From NCBI GenBank assembly GCA_902514695.1, contig CABXRR010000005.1, positions 1-52,441 of the forward strand: a DNA stretch of 52,441 bases, given 5' to 3'. A program made the translations under genes and the position numbers. Every line of letters starts with the position of its first letter. Position 1 is the stretch's first letter. Origin of the DNA: an uncultured Pelagibacteraceae bacterium. GTDB lineage: Bacteria; Pseudomonadota; Alphaproteobacteria; Pelagibacterales; Pelagibacteraceae. Under the pieces are notes generated by a model that saw only the letters and a program-made list of their open reading frames with translations, searched no databases and was not told the origin of the DNA. Positions 29,739 through 39,490 of this stretch are shown one piece after another.

Positions 29739-30029
29739 TTATTTACTTGAAATACCCATAATGTCCGACTCTTTCATTATGCTGTATTCCTTACCATCAA
29801 TTTTGACTTCAGTTCCTGACCATTTGCCAAATAAAACTTTATCTCCAACTTTAACATCCATTGGAATTTTTTTTCCATCTTCAGTTTTTGCACCACCTCC
29901 GACAGCTACAACTTTCCCTTCTTGAGGTTTTTCTTGGGCTGTATCAGGTATTATTATTCCGCCAGCAGTTTTTTCGCTGCTGTCTAAAACTTCAATTAAA
30001 ACTCGATCATGTAATGGTCTAAATTTCAT
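29739..30029 (-). CDS. groS: Co-chaperonin GroES
   Basis: [44 protein letters not shown]. Confidence 0.99.
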   Translation of the reverse strand: MKFRPLHDRVLIEVLDSSEKTAGGIIIPDTAQEKPQEGKVVAVGGGAKTEDGKKIPMDVKVGDKVLFGKWSGTEVKIDGKEYSIMKESDIMGISSK

Positions 30030-30055
30030 AAATTCTCCTTTATAATATGGACTTC

Positions 30056-30083
30056 ATATAGAGATTGGCATTACTATTTCAAG
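30056..30083 (-). promoter_or_regulatory. Candidate sigma32-type promoter of groESL
   Basis: CTTGAAA-N13-CTCTATAT on the minus strand, ending ~26 nt upstream of the groES ATG; same spacing as the hsp20 promoter candidate. Confidence 0.5.
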
Positions 30084-30149
30084 ATATAGTTCAAAATAAG
30101 TTAGTCAAAAAAGGTGGGAAATTGGGGATTTTATGGTTTATAGATTAAT

Positions 30150-30971
30150 TTGATGACTAAAAATTTAGACAAAGATGGCTTTAGCTCAATTGTAGATAAT
30201 TACGAGTTATTTTATGTGGATTTATGGGGAGTGGTTCACAATGGAGTTTCTCTCCATCAAGAAGCCATTAATGTGTTAAATGAAATATCTAAAAAAAAGA
30301 AAGATTATATTTTGCTCACTAATGCACCAAGACCTAATCATTCTGTAAAATCTTTTTTAGAAAAATTAGGTATGGATAAAGAAATTAGAGATCACGTTTT
30401 TACTTCTGGTGAAGCTGCGTTGAATTATTTAAAAAAAAATCTATCAGATAAACCTTTTTTTCATTTAGGTCCTCCAAGAGACTTTGATTTGTTTGTTAAT
30501 TTTAAAGAAAATAAATTAGATAACATTAAAAATTGTAATTATATATTATGTACTGGATTATTTGACGATCATGATAAAGATTTAAAATACTATAAGAGTT
30601 TACTTGAAGAAAATTTAGAAAAAAAGATGATTTGTACTAACCCTGATTTAATTGTGGATAGGGGAAATAAACGAGAATTGTGTGCAGGATCAGTTGCAAT
30701 GGTTTTTGAAAAAATGGGAGGTGATGTCATTTATTTTGGAAAACCTTATCCAGAAGTTTATAATCAATCAATTGATAATAAAAATAAAAAAATTTTATCA
30801 ATTGGTGACAATCTTAATACAGATATAAAAGGAGCAAATCTTTTAAATTTTGACTCTCTTATAATTTCTAATGGTATTCATAAAAATGAAATTCATGAAA
30901 AAGGAATTGAAAAAACATCAAAGTCGTATGAAGCTATTTGTAACTATATTCAATCAGAGTTAAAATGGTAA
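30150..30971 (+). CDS. HAD-superfamily hydrolase (NagD-like, TIGR01459-type)
   Basis: YVDLWGVVHNGVSLHQEAINVL; 'LSIGDNLNTDIKGA'. Confidence 0.88.
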   Translation: MMTKNLDKDGFSSIVDNYELFYVDLWGVVHNGVSLHQEAINVLNEISKKKKDYILLTNAPRPNHSVKSFLEKLGMDKEIRDHVFTSGEAALNYLKKNLSDKPFFHLGPPRDFDLFVNFKENKLDNIKNCNYILCTGLFDDHDKDLKYYKSLLEENLEKKMICTNPDLIVDRGNKRELCAGSVAMVFEKMGGDVIYFGKPYPEVYNQSIDNKNKKILSIGDNLNTDIKGANLLNFDSLIISNGIHKNEIHEKGIEKTSKSYEAICNYIQSELKW

Positions 30972-31900
30972 AGCTTGTAAAATTATATAATAATTTTGAT
31001 ATAAGAACCGAGCATAAAGGGTCAATTATCTTAATTGGAAATTTTGATGGGCTTCATTTGGGGCACCAAAAATTATTTACCTTAGCTAAAAATTATAAAA
31101 AAAAATATTCTTTAAAAATAGGTGTCTTGACATTCGAACCAATGCCAAAAATGTACTTTAATAAGAATATTAAAAATTTTAGAATATCTAGTCAAAAACA
31201 AAAAATAAATATTTTAAATAAGTTAAATGTTGATTTTGTTATAACTAAAAAATTTGATAAAAAATTTTCTAAAATTAAATCAATTAATTTTATACAAAAT
31301 ATACTAAAAAAAAAACTTCAAGCAAAATTCATATTTGTAAGCAATAATTTTAGATTTGGAAATAAAAGGGAAGGTAATGTCAAACAATTAATTGAATTTG
31401 AAAAAAATAAATTTAATTATAAAATAATTAAACCAAAGCCATTATTGATAAAAAGAACAGTTATTTCCTCCTCACTTATTAGAAATTATCTACAGAAAGG
31501 TAAGTTGAAAGAAGTAAATAAACTTTTAAACAGATATTGGTCAATAGAGGGAAAAGTTCAGAAAGGAAAACAATTAGGAAAAAAAATTGGTTTTCCAACT
31601 GCTAATATTGACATAAAAAATTATGTTTTGGCATGCCCAGGTGTTTATGCAGTCAGAGCTAAGACTGCCAATGGTCATCAATCTGTAAAAGGGATAGCAA
31701 ATTTAGGTTATCGACCTACATTTAATGAAAAAAAAATTTTATTAGAGGTTCATTTATTTAATTTTTCTGGAAATCTATATAATAAAGATTTAACAGTTGA
31801 ATTTTTAAAATTTATTAGAAAAGAAAAAAAATTTAGAAATGTAAAGCAGTTACAAAGACAAATTAAAATTGATTTATTAAGCGCAAAAAAAACAAAATGA
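30965..31900 (+). CDS. ribF: Bifunctional riboflavin kinase/FAD synthetase
   Basis: IGNFDGLHLGHQKL; IGFPTANI; NLGYRPTF. Confidence 0.95.
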   Translation: MVKLVKLYNNFDIRTEHKGSIILIGNFDGLHLGHQKLFTLAKNYKKKYSLKIGVLTFEPMPKMYFNKNIKNFRISSQKQKINILNKLNVDFVITKKFDKKFSKIKSINFIQNILKKKLQAKFIFVSNNFRFGNKREGNVKQLIEFEKNKFNYKIIKPKPLLIKRTVISSSLIRNYLQKGKLKEVNKLLNRYWSIEGKVQKGKQLGKKIGFPTANIDIKNYVLACPGVYAVRAKTANGHQSVKGIANLGYRPTFNEKKILLEVHLFNFSGNLYNKDLTVEFLKFIRKEKKFRNVKQLQRQIKIDLLSAKKTK

Positions 31901-34623
31901 GTAAAGATCAAATAAACCTTCCAAAAACAGCTTTTTCTATGAAAGCTAATTTACCAATAAGAGAACCTGAAATTCTTAAATTATGGGAAAAAATTGAACT
32001 TTATAAAGAATTGAGAAATTCAAGTAAGGGTCAAGAAAAATTTGTACTTCATGATGGCCCTCCCTATGCGAATGGAAATATTCATATGGGAACTGCCCTT
32101 AATAAAATTCTTAAAGACATAATTGTAAAATTTCATCAAATGGATGGAAAGGACTCTGTTTACGTACCAGGGTGGGATTGTCATGGGCTTCCAATAGAAT
32201 GGAAAATAGAAGAACAATATAAAAAAAATAAAAAAAATAAAAATGAGGTACCAATTGTTGAATTTAGAAAAGAGTGTAGATCTTTTGCAGAAAAGTGGAT
32301 TGAAATACATAAAGATCAATTTAAAAGATTAGGTGTTTTAGGTGATTGGGAAAATTATTATTCTACAATGAGTTTTGGAGCTGAAGCTCAAATTGTAAGA
32401 GAACTTGGAAAATTTTTAAAAGAGGGGAGTTTATATAGAGGTTTTAAACCAGTTTTATGGTCGACCGTTGAAAAAACAGCTTTAGCTGACGCAGAGGTAG
32501 AATATCAAGACCATCGATCAGATACCATATATGCATGCTTTCCTATTAAATCATCAAATATAAAAGAGATTAAAGATAGTAGTATTGTTATTTGGACCAC
32601 TACTCCTTGGACAATACCTGCAAATAAAGCTTTAGCTTATAATGAAAGTTTGGATTACTTATTAATACAAATTAATGATGAAGGCGAATTTAAAAATAAG
32701 AAAATTATTATTGCAGAGGCTTTATTAGAGTCAGTGCTTAATGATTGTGAAATTAAAAGTTATAGAAATTTAAAAAAAATTAAAGGCAAAGAATTTAAAA
32801 ATACTATTTGCAATCATCCTTTCTTAAATTTGGGTTATGATTATGATGTACCAATGTTAGAAGCACGCTTTGTGACTACTGAACAAGGAACAGGAATAGT
32901 TCATTGTGCACCAAGCCATGGACCTGATGATTTTAATCTTTGTCTCAATAATGATATAAAAGCAATTGAAACAGTTGATGGAGATGGAAAGTATACTAAC
33001 AATGTACCATTGTTTGAGGGCATTCATATTTTTAAAGCTAACCCAATTGTAATTGAAAAGCTTAAAGAGCAAAATAAGCTTTTAAAAAATGGGGAACTTA
33101 TACATTCCTATCCACATTCTTGGAGGTCTAAAGCGCCCTTAGTTCACAGAGCAACACCCCAATGGTTTATTTCTATGGAAAGCCATAAACTTAGAAATAA
33201 AGCTTTGAAAGCAATAGATGAAACAACTTTCTATCCTAGTAAAGGTAAAGAGAGATTAAAATCAATGATTGAGACACGTCCTGACTGGTGTGTGTCCAGA
33301 CAAAGAGTTTGGGGAGTTCCATTACCTATTTTTATAAACAAAAAGAGCAAACAAATTTTAGTTGACGACGAGGTATTTGAAAATATTGCAAATATTTATG
33401 AAAAAGAAGGTTCAGACTGTTGGTTTTCTGATGACCCTCAAAAGTTTTTAGGAAAAAATTATAATTCACAAGATTTTGAAAAATTAAGCGATATTGTAGA
33501 GGTGTGGTTTGATAGCGGCTCAACACATTCTTTTGTATTAGAAAAAAGGAAAGATTTAAAATGGCCAGCTTCAATGTATCTTGAAGGATCAGATCAACAC
33601 AGGGGTTGGTTTCATTCATCTTTGTTAGAGTCGTGTGGAACAAGAGGTAGGGCTCCATTTGAATCTATTCTTTCACATGGTTTTGTTGTCGATGGAAAAG
33701 GATTAAAAATGTCTAAATCACTTGGAAACGTAATTGCACCTGAAGATATATTAAAAAAATATGGGGCAGATATATTAAGAATTTGGGTAGCATCATCAAA
33801 TTATGCAGAGGATTTAAGAATAGATTATTCAATCTTAGATCAACATTCAGAATCATATAGAAAAATAAGAAATACATTTAGATATTTACTAGGCAATTTA
33901 AATGACACTTTCGCAGATATTGATTTAGAAAAAATTGAAATAAAAAAGTTACCTGAATTGGAGCAATATATGCTTCATAAAATATATAATTTAGATATAA
34001 ATTTTAACAAATATTTTAAGAATTATGATTTTCACAATCTTTATAAAGAGTTGTTAAATTTTTGTACTGTAGACTTGTCTGCATTTTATTTCGACATAAG
34101 AAAAGACACATTGTATTGTGATCCAAAAAATTCTGAAAAAAGAAAATCATCATTACTTTTACTTAATATAATTTTGAAATCTTTACTTAAGTGGTTTGCA
34201 CCAATTTTATCATTTACTACAGAAGAAATTTATCAGCTTGTATCAAAAAAAGAAAAAAGTATTCATTTAGAAAAATTTATAACTTTTCCTAAAAAATTTA
34301 TAAATGAAGAATTGAATAATAAATGGATGGAACTAATTAAGATTAGAGATATTTGCAATATGAGTATTGAGGAAAAAAGGGCAAATAAGGAAATTGGTTC
34401 GAGTTTAGAAGCAAGTCTAGAAATAAGAATTAATAAAAAATTGTTTGGTATTTCAAAGAATATAGATTTTGCTGAACTTTGTATAACTTCACATGCAGAA
34501 ATATTACAACATGAACAAGATGCTATTAAAGTAAATTCGATTAAAGCAAAAGGAAGCAAGTGTCCTGTTTGTTGGAAAATCCAAGAGGGTGGGTGCTTAA
34601 GACATCCTTCTGAGAATATATAG
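31897..34623 (+). CDS. ileS: Isoleucyl-tRNA synthetase
   Basis: LHDGPPYANGNIHMGTALNKILKD; KMSKSLGN; WDCHGLPIEWK. Confidence 0.98.
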   Translation: MSKDQINLPKTAFSMKANLPIREPEILKLWEKIELYKELRNSSKGQEKFVLHDGPPYANGNIHMGTALNKILKDIIVKFHQMDGKDSVYVPGWDCHGLPIEWKIEEQYKKNKKNKNEVPIVEFRKECRSFAEKWIEIHKDQFKRLGVLGDWENYYSTMSFGAEAQIVRELGKFLKEGSLYRGFKPVLWSTVEKTALADAEVEYQDHRSDTIYACFPIKSSNIKEIKDSSIVIWTTTPWTIPANKALAYNESLDYLLIQINDEGEFKNKKIIIAEALLESVLNDCEIKSYRNLKKIKGKEFKNTICNHPFLNLGYDYDVPMLEARFVTTEQGTGIVHCAPSHGPDDFNLCLNNDIKAIETVDGDGKYTNNVPLFEGIHIFKANPIVIEKLKEQNKLLKNGELIHSYPHSWRSKAPLVHRATPQWFISMESHKLRNKALKAIDETTFYPSKGKERLKSMIETRPDWCVSRQRVWGVPLPIFINKKSKQILVDDEVFENIANIYEKEGSDCWFSDDPQKFLGKNYNSQDFEKLSDIVEVWFDSGSTHSFVLEKRKDLKWPASMYLEGSDQHRGWFHSSLLESCGTRGRAPFESILSHGFVVDGKGLKMSKSLGNVIAPEDILKKYGADILRIWVASSNYAEDLRIDYSILDQHSESYRKIRNTFRYLLGNLNDTFADIDLEKIEIKKLPELEQYMLHKIYNLDINFNKYFKNYDFHNLYKELLNFCTVDLSAFYFDIRKDTLYCDPKNSEKRKSSLLLLNIILKSLLKWFAPILSFTTEEIYQLVSKKEKSIHLEKFITFPKKFINEELNNKWMELIKIRDICNMSIEEKRANKEIGSSLEASLEIRINKKLFGISKNIDFAELCITSHAEILQHEQDAIKVNSIKAKGSKCPVCWKIQEGGCLRHPSENI

Positions 34624-34626
34624 TAA

Positions 34627-35124
34627 ATGAAATTTGTTAAGAATATTATTTTTCTTAAATTATCAATTATTTTAATAATTTTTATATTAGATAGGGTTTC
34701 AAAAACTTATATAATAAATCTTTTTAATGAAACTCAATTCAATGAAATATATTTAATTAAGTTTATAAATATCAATTTCATTTGGAATAAAGGAATTGCA
34801 TTTGGATTATTAAATTTTGGGAATCAATTAATTTACAATTTGATTTCAGGCTTAATTGGTATTATTTCATTAATAATACTATTTTTGGCATTTAAGAATA
34901 AAAATTACTCTGGGTATTTTTTTGCAATGGTGTTTGGAGGTTCAATAGGCAATTTGTATGATAGGATAAAATTTTCAGCAGTGCCTGATTTTATAGACCT
35001 GCATTACAATAATTTTCATTGGTTTATATTTAATATTGCAGATATATTCATCACTTTGGGGATTCTGTGCCTTATTTATGATGAAGTTTTTTTAGAAAAG
35101 AAAAGAGATGAAAAAAATTTTTAA
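34627..35124 (+). CDS. lspA: Lipoprotein signal peptidase
   Basis: NFIWNKGIAFGLL; GGSIGNLYDR; PDFIDLHYNNFHWFIFNIADIFI. Confidence 0.96.
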   Translation: MKFVKNIIFLKLSIILIIFILDRVSKTYIINLFNETQFNEIYLIKFININFIWNKGIAFGLLNFGNQLIYNLISGLIGIISLIILFLAFKNKNYSGYFFAMVFGGSIGNLYDRIKFSAVPDFIDLHYNNFHWFIFNIADIFITLGILCLIYDEVFLEKKRDEKNF

Positions 35125-35431
35125 AATATCAATTTACTTATCAGTTATTTTAATTGGAATGAGTGGTTGTCAATCGTTAAGAGATGGATTGGAGGGAAAT
35201 AAAAAGTCAAAAAGTGCAGAAGAATTTTTAATTAATAAAAAAAGTCCACTCGTGATGCCCCCAGATTATTCAAAACTACCATTGCCAGAAAATAATTCAA
35301 ATCAAAATGAAAAAAGTCAAGATTTTGATTTGAAAAAAGTTTTAGAAAAAAATTCTAATAATCAAAAAAGTAAAACTCAAACTAATAAATCTTTTCAAAA
35401 ATCTATAATAGAAAAAATTAAAACAAATTGA
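35108..35431 (+). CDS. DUF3035/BamF-like lipoprotein
   Basis: Lipobox MSGCQS; 'KKSPLVMPPDYSKLPLP', the alphaproteobacterial DUF3035 signature; follows lspA. Confidence 0.75.
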   Translation: MKKIFKISIYLSVILIGMSGCQSLRDGLEGNKKSKSAEEFLINKKSPLVMPPDYSKLPLPENNSNQNEKSQDFDLKKVLEKNSNNQKSKTQTNKSFQKSIIEKIKTN

Positions 35432-36585
35432 TGTTAACAAAGAATATCTTATTAAGAAGTTTTTCAAGAATGAAAGCTGAAAATAAGATTAAAAAGAAAC
35501 TTCAACTAATTCTAAAGGAAAAGAGTCATTTATTTAAATCAATGTCAAAAAATTATCGTAATAATTATAATTTTCAAAAGATAAAAAATTTTAGTAAAAA
35601 AAACAATGTTAGACTAATTGGAATGGGTGGATCTGTTCTAGGGTCTCAAACAATCTATAACTTTTTAAAAGATAAAATTAAAAAGAAATTTGTTTTTATT
35701 GATAATTTAGATAATTTAAAAGATGACGCTAATAAGGGAAATTTTACTAATTTGGTAATTTCAAAATCAGGAGATACTTTAGAAACAATTTCCAATGCGA
35801 ACATATACATAAAAAAAAAAGATAAAAATATATTTTTAACTGAGAACAAGATGAATTATCTTTTTGTTCTAGCAAATCAGCTGAAAGCTGAAATAATTCA
35901 TCATAACAATTTTATTGGTGGAAGATATTCAGTTTTATCAGAAGTTGGAATGTTACCAGCTGAATTAATGGGGCTTAATCCAAATAAATTTAGACAATTA
36001 GATAATTTAATTAAGAACAAAATTTTTTTGAATAATTTAGTACAAAACACAAATTCAATTTTTTATTTTCTAAAAAAGAAAAAATTTAATTCTATTATTT
36101 TAAATTATGACGCTAAATCTCATTACTTATTCAATTGGTATCAGCAATTAGTTGCTGAAAGTTTAGGAAAAAAAGGAAAGGGTATTTTACCAATAATTTC
36201 TACTATGCCTAAAGATAATCACAGTGTTATGCAGCTTTATCTTGATGGTTTTAAAAATAATTTCTTCACTTTTTTTTACTGCAAAGAAAAAAGTTCAATT
36301 AAACTTAATAAAAAAAAACTTTTGGCTAATCATAAATATTTAGGTTCTAGTAATGTTAATGAAATAATTTTTAAACAAAAAATTGCTACTGAAAACGTTT
36401 TTAAATCAAAAAAAATTCCATTTCGAAGTTTTGAAATAAAAAAAAGAAATGAACAAACCTTGGGTGAATTATTCTGTTATTTTATATTGGAAACAATATT
36501 GTTGGGAAGAGCTCTTGATGTAAATCCATTTGACCAACCTTCAGTTGAACTAATCAAAAAGGAAACAAAAAGATTATTTAGTTAA
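35431..36585 (+). CDS. pgi: Glucose-6-phosphate isomerase-like protein (short form)
   Basis: SKSGDTLET, GGRYSVLSEVGMLP, KDNHSVMQLYLDG, NPFDQPSVELIK. ATG at 35431 (TGATG overlap) preferred over the TTG at 35428. Confidence 0.85.
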   Translation: MLTKNILLRSFSRMKAENKIKKKLQLILKEKSHLFKSMSKNYRNNYNFQKIKNFSKKNNVRLIGMGGSVLGSQTIYNFLKDKIKKKFVFIDNLDNLKDDANKGNFTNLVISKSGDTLETISNANIYIKKKDKNIFLTENKMNYLFVLANQLKAEIIHHNNFIGGRYSVLSEVGMLPAELMGLNPNKFRQLDNLIKNKIFLNNLVQNTNSIFYFLKKKKFNSIILNYDAKSHYLFNWYQQLVAESLGKKGKGILPIISTMPKDNHSVMQLYLDGFKNNFFTFFYCKEKSSIKLNKKKLLANHKYLGSSNVNEIIFKQKIATENVFKSKKIPFRSFEIKKRNEQTLGELFCYFILETILLGRALDVNPFDQPSVELIKKETKRLFS

Positions 36586-37145
36586 ACAAAGTTACAAAAA
36601 AATATTTGAGAAACACCATAAGTTTTTTTTTCTAAAATATTTAATTCAATTGGAAAAACGTCATCCCATTTTCTGTTTCTATGTATTATTATAATCCCAT
36701 TTAAATTTAAAATTTCTGATTTATAAATATTCAAAATTAAATGTTTAATTTTTTTTTCCTTAAAAGGTGGGTCTATAAAAATTAAATCATATTTTTGATT
36801 TAGTTCGGCTAAATTGAAATTACTTAAAATATCTTTTTCGATAATCTTAGTTTTTTGGTTTAAATTTAAATTTTTTATATTTTCTTTTAAAATTTTAACT
36901 ACACTGAAATAATTTTCAACAAAAGTAACAAAATTTGCATTTCTTGAAAGGGCCTCTAAACCAAAAGAGCCAACTCCAGAGAATAAATCTAAAATATTAG
37001 AATTATTTAGATTAAAATTTAATTTATTAGAATGTTTTATAATATTAAATATCGACTCTTTTGTTAAATCTTTTAAGGGCCTTGTATTTTTATCTAAAGG
37101 TTCTAAAATTTTCTTCCCCTTGTATTGACCAGATATTATTCTCAT
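36582..37145 (-). CDS. rsmD: 16S rRNA (guanine966-N2)-methyltransferase
   Basis: MRIISGQYKGKKI; NILDLFSGVGSFGLEALSR; FIDPPF. Confidence 0.95.
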   Translation of the reverse strand: MRIISGQYKGKKILEPLDKNTRPLKDLTKESIFNIIKHSNKLNFNLNNSNILDLFSGVGSFGLEALSRNANFVTFVENYFSVVKILKENIKNLNLNQKTKIIEKDILSNFNLAELNQKYDLIFIDPPFKEKKIKHLILNIYKSEILNLNGIIIIHRNRKWDDVFPIELNILEKKTYGVSQIFFCNFV

Positions 37146-38407
37146 TCATCAATTACTTTATGCCCAATATCTTTCCTGTAAAAACCACTCTTCCAATTTA
37201 AAATATCTATATTTTTGATTATATTTTGTCTTGCTTCTGAAAAACTATTAGCCATTGATATAAAATTTAAAACTCTTCCACCTACTGCAAATATTTTATT
37301 ATCTTTAAATATAGTACCAGCATGAAAACAAAAATTATTTTGATCTGTAATGATTTTCTCAATATTTTCAATAATTAATTTTGTTTTGTATTCATTTGGA
37401 TAACCCTTAGAGCACAAAACAATACTCAAACTTTTTTTTTCATTCCATTGAATATTTATTTTGTTAAGTTTTTTTTCAAAACAAGATAGAAAAATTTCCA
37501 TTAAGTCGGTTTCTAATTTTGGTAAAATAGTTTGGCATTCAGGATCACCCATTCTTACATTATACTCGATAAGATAGGGTTCTTCATTTTTAATCATTAA
37601 ACCAGCGTATAAGAAACCTTTGTACTCAATATCCATATCTTTAAGACCTTTTAGTGTTGGATTAATAATTTTATTAATTATTTTGTTTTCTAAACTTTTA
37701 TTTATTAATCTTGATGGAGAATATGCACCCATACCTCCTGTATTCTGACCTTTGTCACCTTCATTTACTCTTTTATGATCTTGAGCAGTTTCAAAAGCTT
37801 TTATAGATTCTCCGTCAGTTACTATAAAATAACTCATTTCCTCACCAACCAAAAATTCCTCAATTAAAATATTTTTAGCCTGACCAAACTTTCCATTAAA
37901 AATTTCATCTACTGCAATATATGCTTCATGTTTATTTTCAGAAATATATACTCCCTTTCCCGATGCTAACCCGTCGGCTTTAATTACAATTGGAAAGCTT
38001 GAGTTATCTATAAATTTTTTTGACTCAATTGCATTTCCAAAAATTCCAAAATTTGCAGTGGGTATATTATATTTTTGACAAAGATTTTTTGTAAAAATTT
38101 TTGACCCTTCTAATTGAGAAGCAGCCATATTGGGACCAAATACTTTAACAGATGAATTTTCAAAAAAATCTACGATTCCATCAACTAGAGGTTTTTCTGG
38201 ACCAACAATAAGCAAATCAATGTTATTTTTTTCAACAGCTTTTTTAATTTCCTGAAAATTATTTATATCTATTATCAAGTTTTTAGAGATAATTTCGGTA
38301 CCTCCATTACCAGGCATACAAAATATTTTATCTACTTTGTCCGATTTACTTAAAGCAAAACAGATTGAGTTTTCTCTACCACCACTTCCTATTATTCCAA
38401 CATTCAT
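37142..38407 (-). CDS. purD: Phosphoribosylamine-glycine ligase
   Basis: IGSGGRENSICFAL; VIKADGLASGKGVYI; GGMGAYSP. Confidence 0.98.
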   Translation of the reverse strand: MNVGIIGSGGRENSICFALSKSDKVDKIFCMPGNGGTEIISKNLIIDINNFQEIKKAVEKNNIDLLIVGPEKPLVDGIVDFFENSSVKVFGPNMAASQLEGSKIFTKNLCQKYNIPTANFGIFGNAIESKKFIDNSSFPIVIKADGLASGKGVYISENKHEAYIAVDEIFNGKFGQAKNILIEEFLVGEEMSYFIVTDGESIKAFETAQDHKRVNEGDKGQNTGGMGAYSPSRLINKSLENKIINKIINPTLKGLKDMDIEYKGFLYAGLMIKNEEPYLIEYNVRMGDPECQTILPKLETDLMEIFLSCFEKKLNKINIQWNEKKSLSIVLCSKGYPNEYKTKLIIENIEKIITDQNNFCFHAGTIFKDNKIFAVGGRVLNFISMANSFSEARQNIIKNIDILNWKSGFYRKDIGHKVIDE

Positions 38408-38430
38408 GTATAAATATATATAAACTAAAA

Positions 38431-38619
38431 ATGTATAAAAAATTAGCTAAAATAAAATATTTGCCTAATAATTTTCAAATTTTAGAAAACGGAGATCATG
38501 TTATCTGCGCAATCTCTGGTAAGCCTATTAAGCTTGATGAATTACAATATTGGAATGTTGACCTTCAAGAGCCTTATTATTCATATGTTGAAGCTGCAAA
38601 AAAAAGAGAAAAAAATTAA
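38431..38619 (+). CDS. DUF2093 family small protein
   Basis: MYKKLAKIKYLPNNFQILENGDHVICAISGKPIKLDELQYWNVDLQEPYYSYVEA; the listed ORF's upstream start (38365) lies inside antisense purD. Confidence 0.85.
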   Translation: MYKKLAKIKYLPNNFQILENGDHVICAISGKPIKLDELQYWNVDLQEPYYSYVEAAKKREKN

Positions 38620-38620
38620 A

Positions 38621-39490
38621 TTATTTCCACCTATCATGAGACCAAATCCATTTTTTTGGATTACTTTTAATCATTTTTTCAAGCCAAATATTTAATTCTT
38701 GGGTAATTTTTTTTAAACTATCATTTTCGTTAAATTTTAAGGGTTTAAAAATAGTTAATTTAAAATTAATCTCTTTATCTCTTTCAATGTGTATTGGTAT
38801 AACTCGGCAATTAAATTTCTTCACAAATTGTGCAGGTATTGTAGTTGTGTAAGCTTCTTTATGAAAAAAATCTAATTTTAAACCCTCACTCACTCTTTGA
38901 TCAATCATCAAAGCTATTGAAGATCCATTTTTAAATAAATTCAGTAAATCACGTACACTTGATCTACCTTTTTTGATTTGATTTTTACAAATGTATTTTT
39001 TTCTTAAATATTCCATTATCTTATTCATTAGATAATTATTTAAAGGTCTATAAATAGCAGCGAGATTAATACCTTTTTTTTCTAAAGACATCGCCATTAA
39101 TTCAAAATTATCAAAATGACCTGAAATAAATATCACCTTTTCATTTTTATTTTTAATCTCTTCCAATATGTCTTCACCTATAATTTGAATATTATTTCCT
39201 AGATCCTTTTTTCTAAAATTTTTCAAATAAGGATATTCCGCAAAAATTTTCCCGTAATAATTCCACATTTGATTCATATTAACTTTAATTTCTTTGTCTG
39301 AAATTTTTGGGAATGCCTTTATTAAGTTTTTTGAAATAGTTTTTTTTGATCTAAATAATGGTCCTAAAAAACTAAATATTTTTCCTGATATAAAAGTAGA
39401 TATTCTTATGCCTAAAATTTTAAAAAGAATAAAAAAAAATATTATTATTATAAATTCTAAAAGATATCTGACAAATTTAATTATTTTCAT
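38621..39490 (-). CDS. lpxL: Lipid A biosynthesis acyltransferase (LpxL-like)
   Basis: ISGHFDNFELMAMSL, IYRPLNNYLMNKIM, MIDQRVSEG motifs. Confidence 0.9.
   Translation of the reverse strand: MKIIKFVRYLLEFIIIIFFFILFKILGIRISTFISGKIFSFLGPLFRSKKTISKNLIKAFPKISDKEIKVNMNQMWNYYGKIFAEYPYLKNFRKKDLGNNIQIIGEDILEEIKNKNEKVIFISGHFDNFELMAMSLEKKGINLAAIYRPLNNYLMNKIMEYLRKKYICKNQIKKGRSSVRDLLNLFKNGSSIALMIDQRVSEGLKLDFFHKEAYTTTIPAQFVKKFNCRVIPIHIERDKEINFKLTIFKPLKFNENDSLKKITQELNIWLEKMIKSNPKKWIWSHDRWK

Noticed and set aside
30030-30149. CIRCE (HrcA) operator upstream of groES
   Set aside because: No TTAGCACTC/GAGTGCTAA inverted repeat; a sigma32-like site explains the region better.
32020-34559. Minus-strand ORFs opposite ileS (98-108 aa)
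   Set aside because: Antisense to essential ileS; low-complexity Phe/Ile/Leu-rich products typical of AT-rich complement strands.
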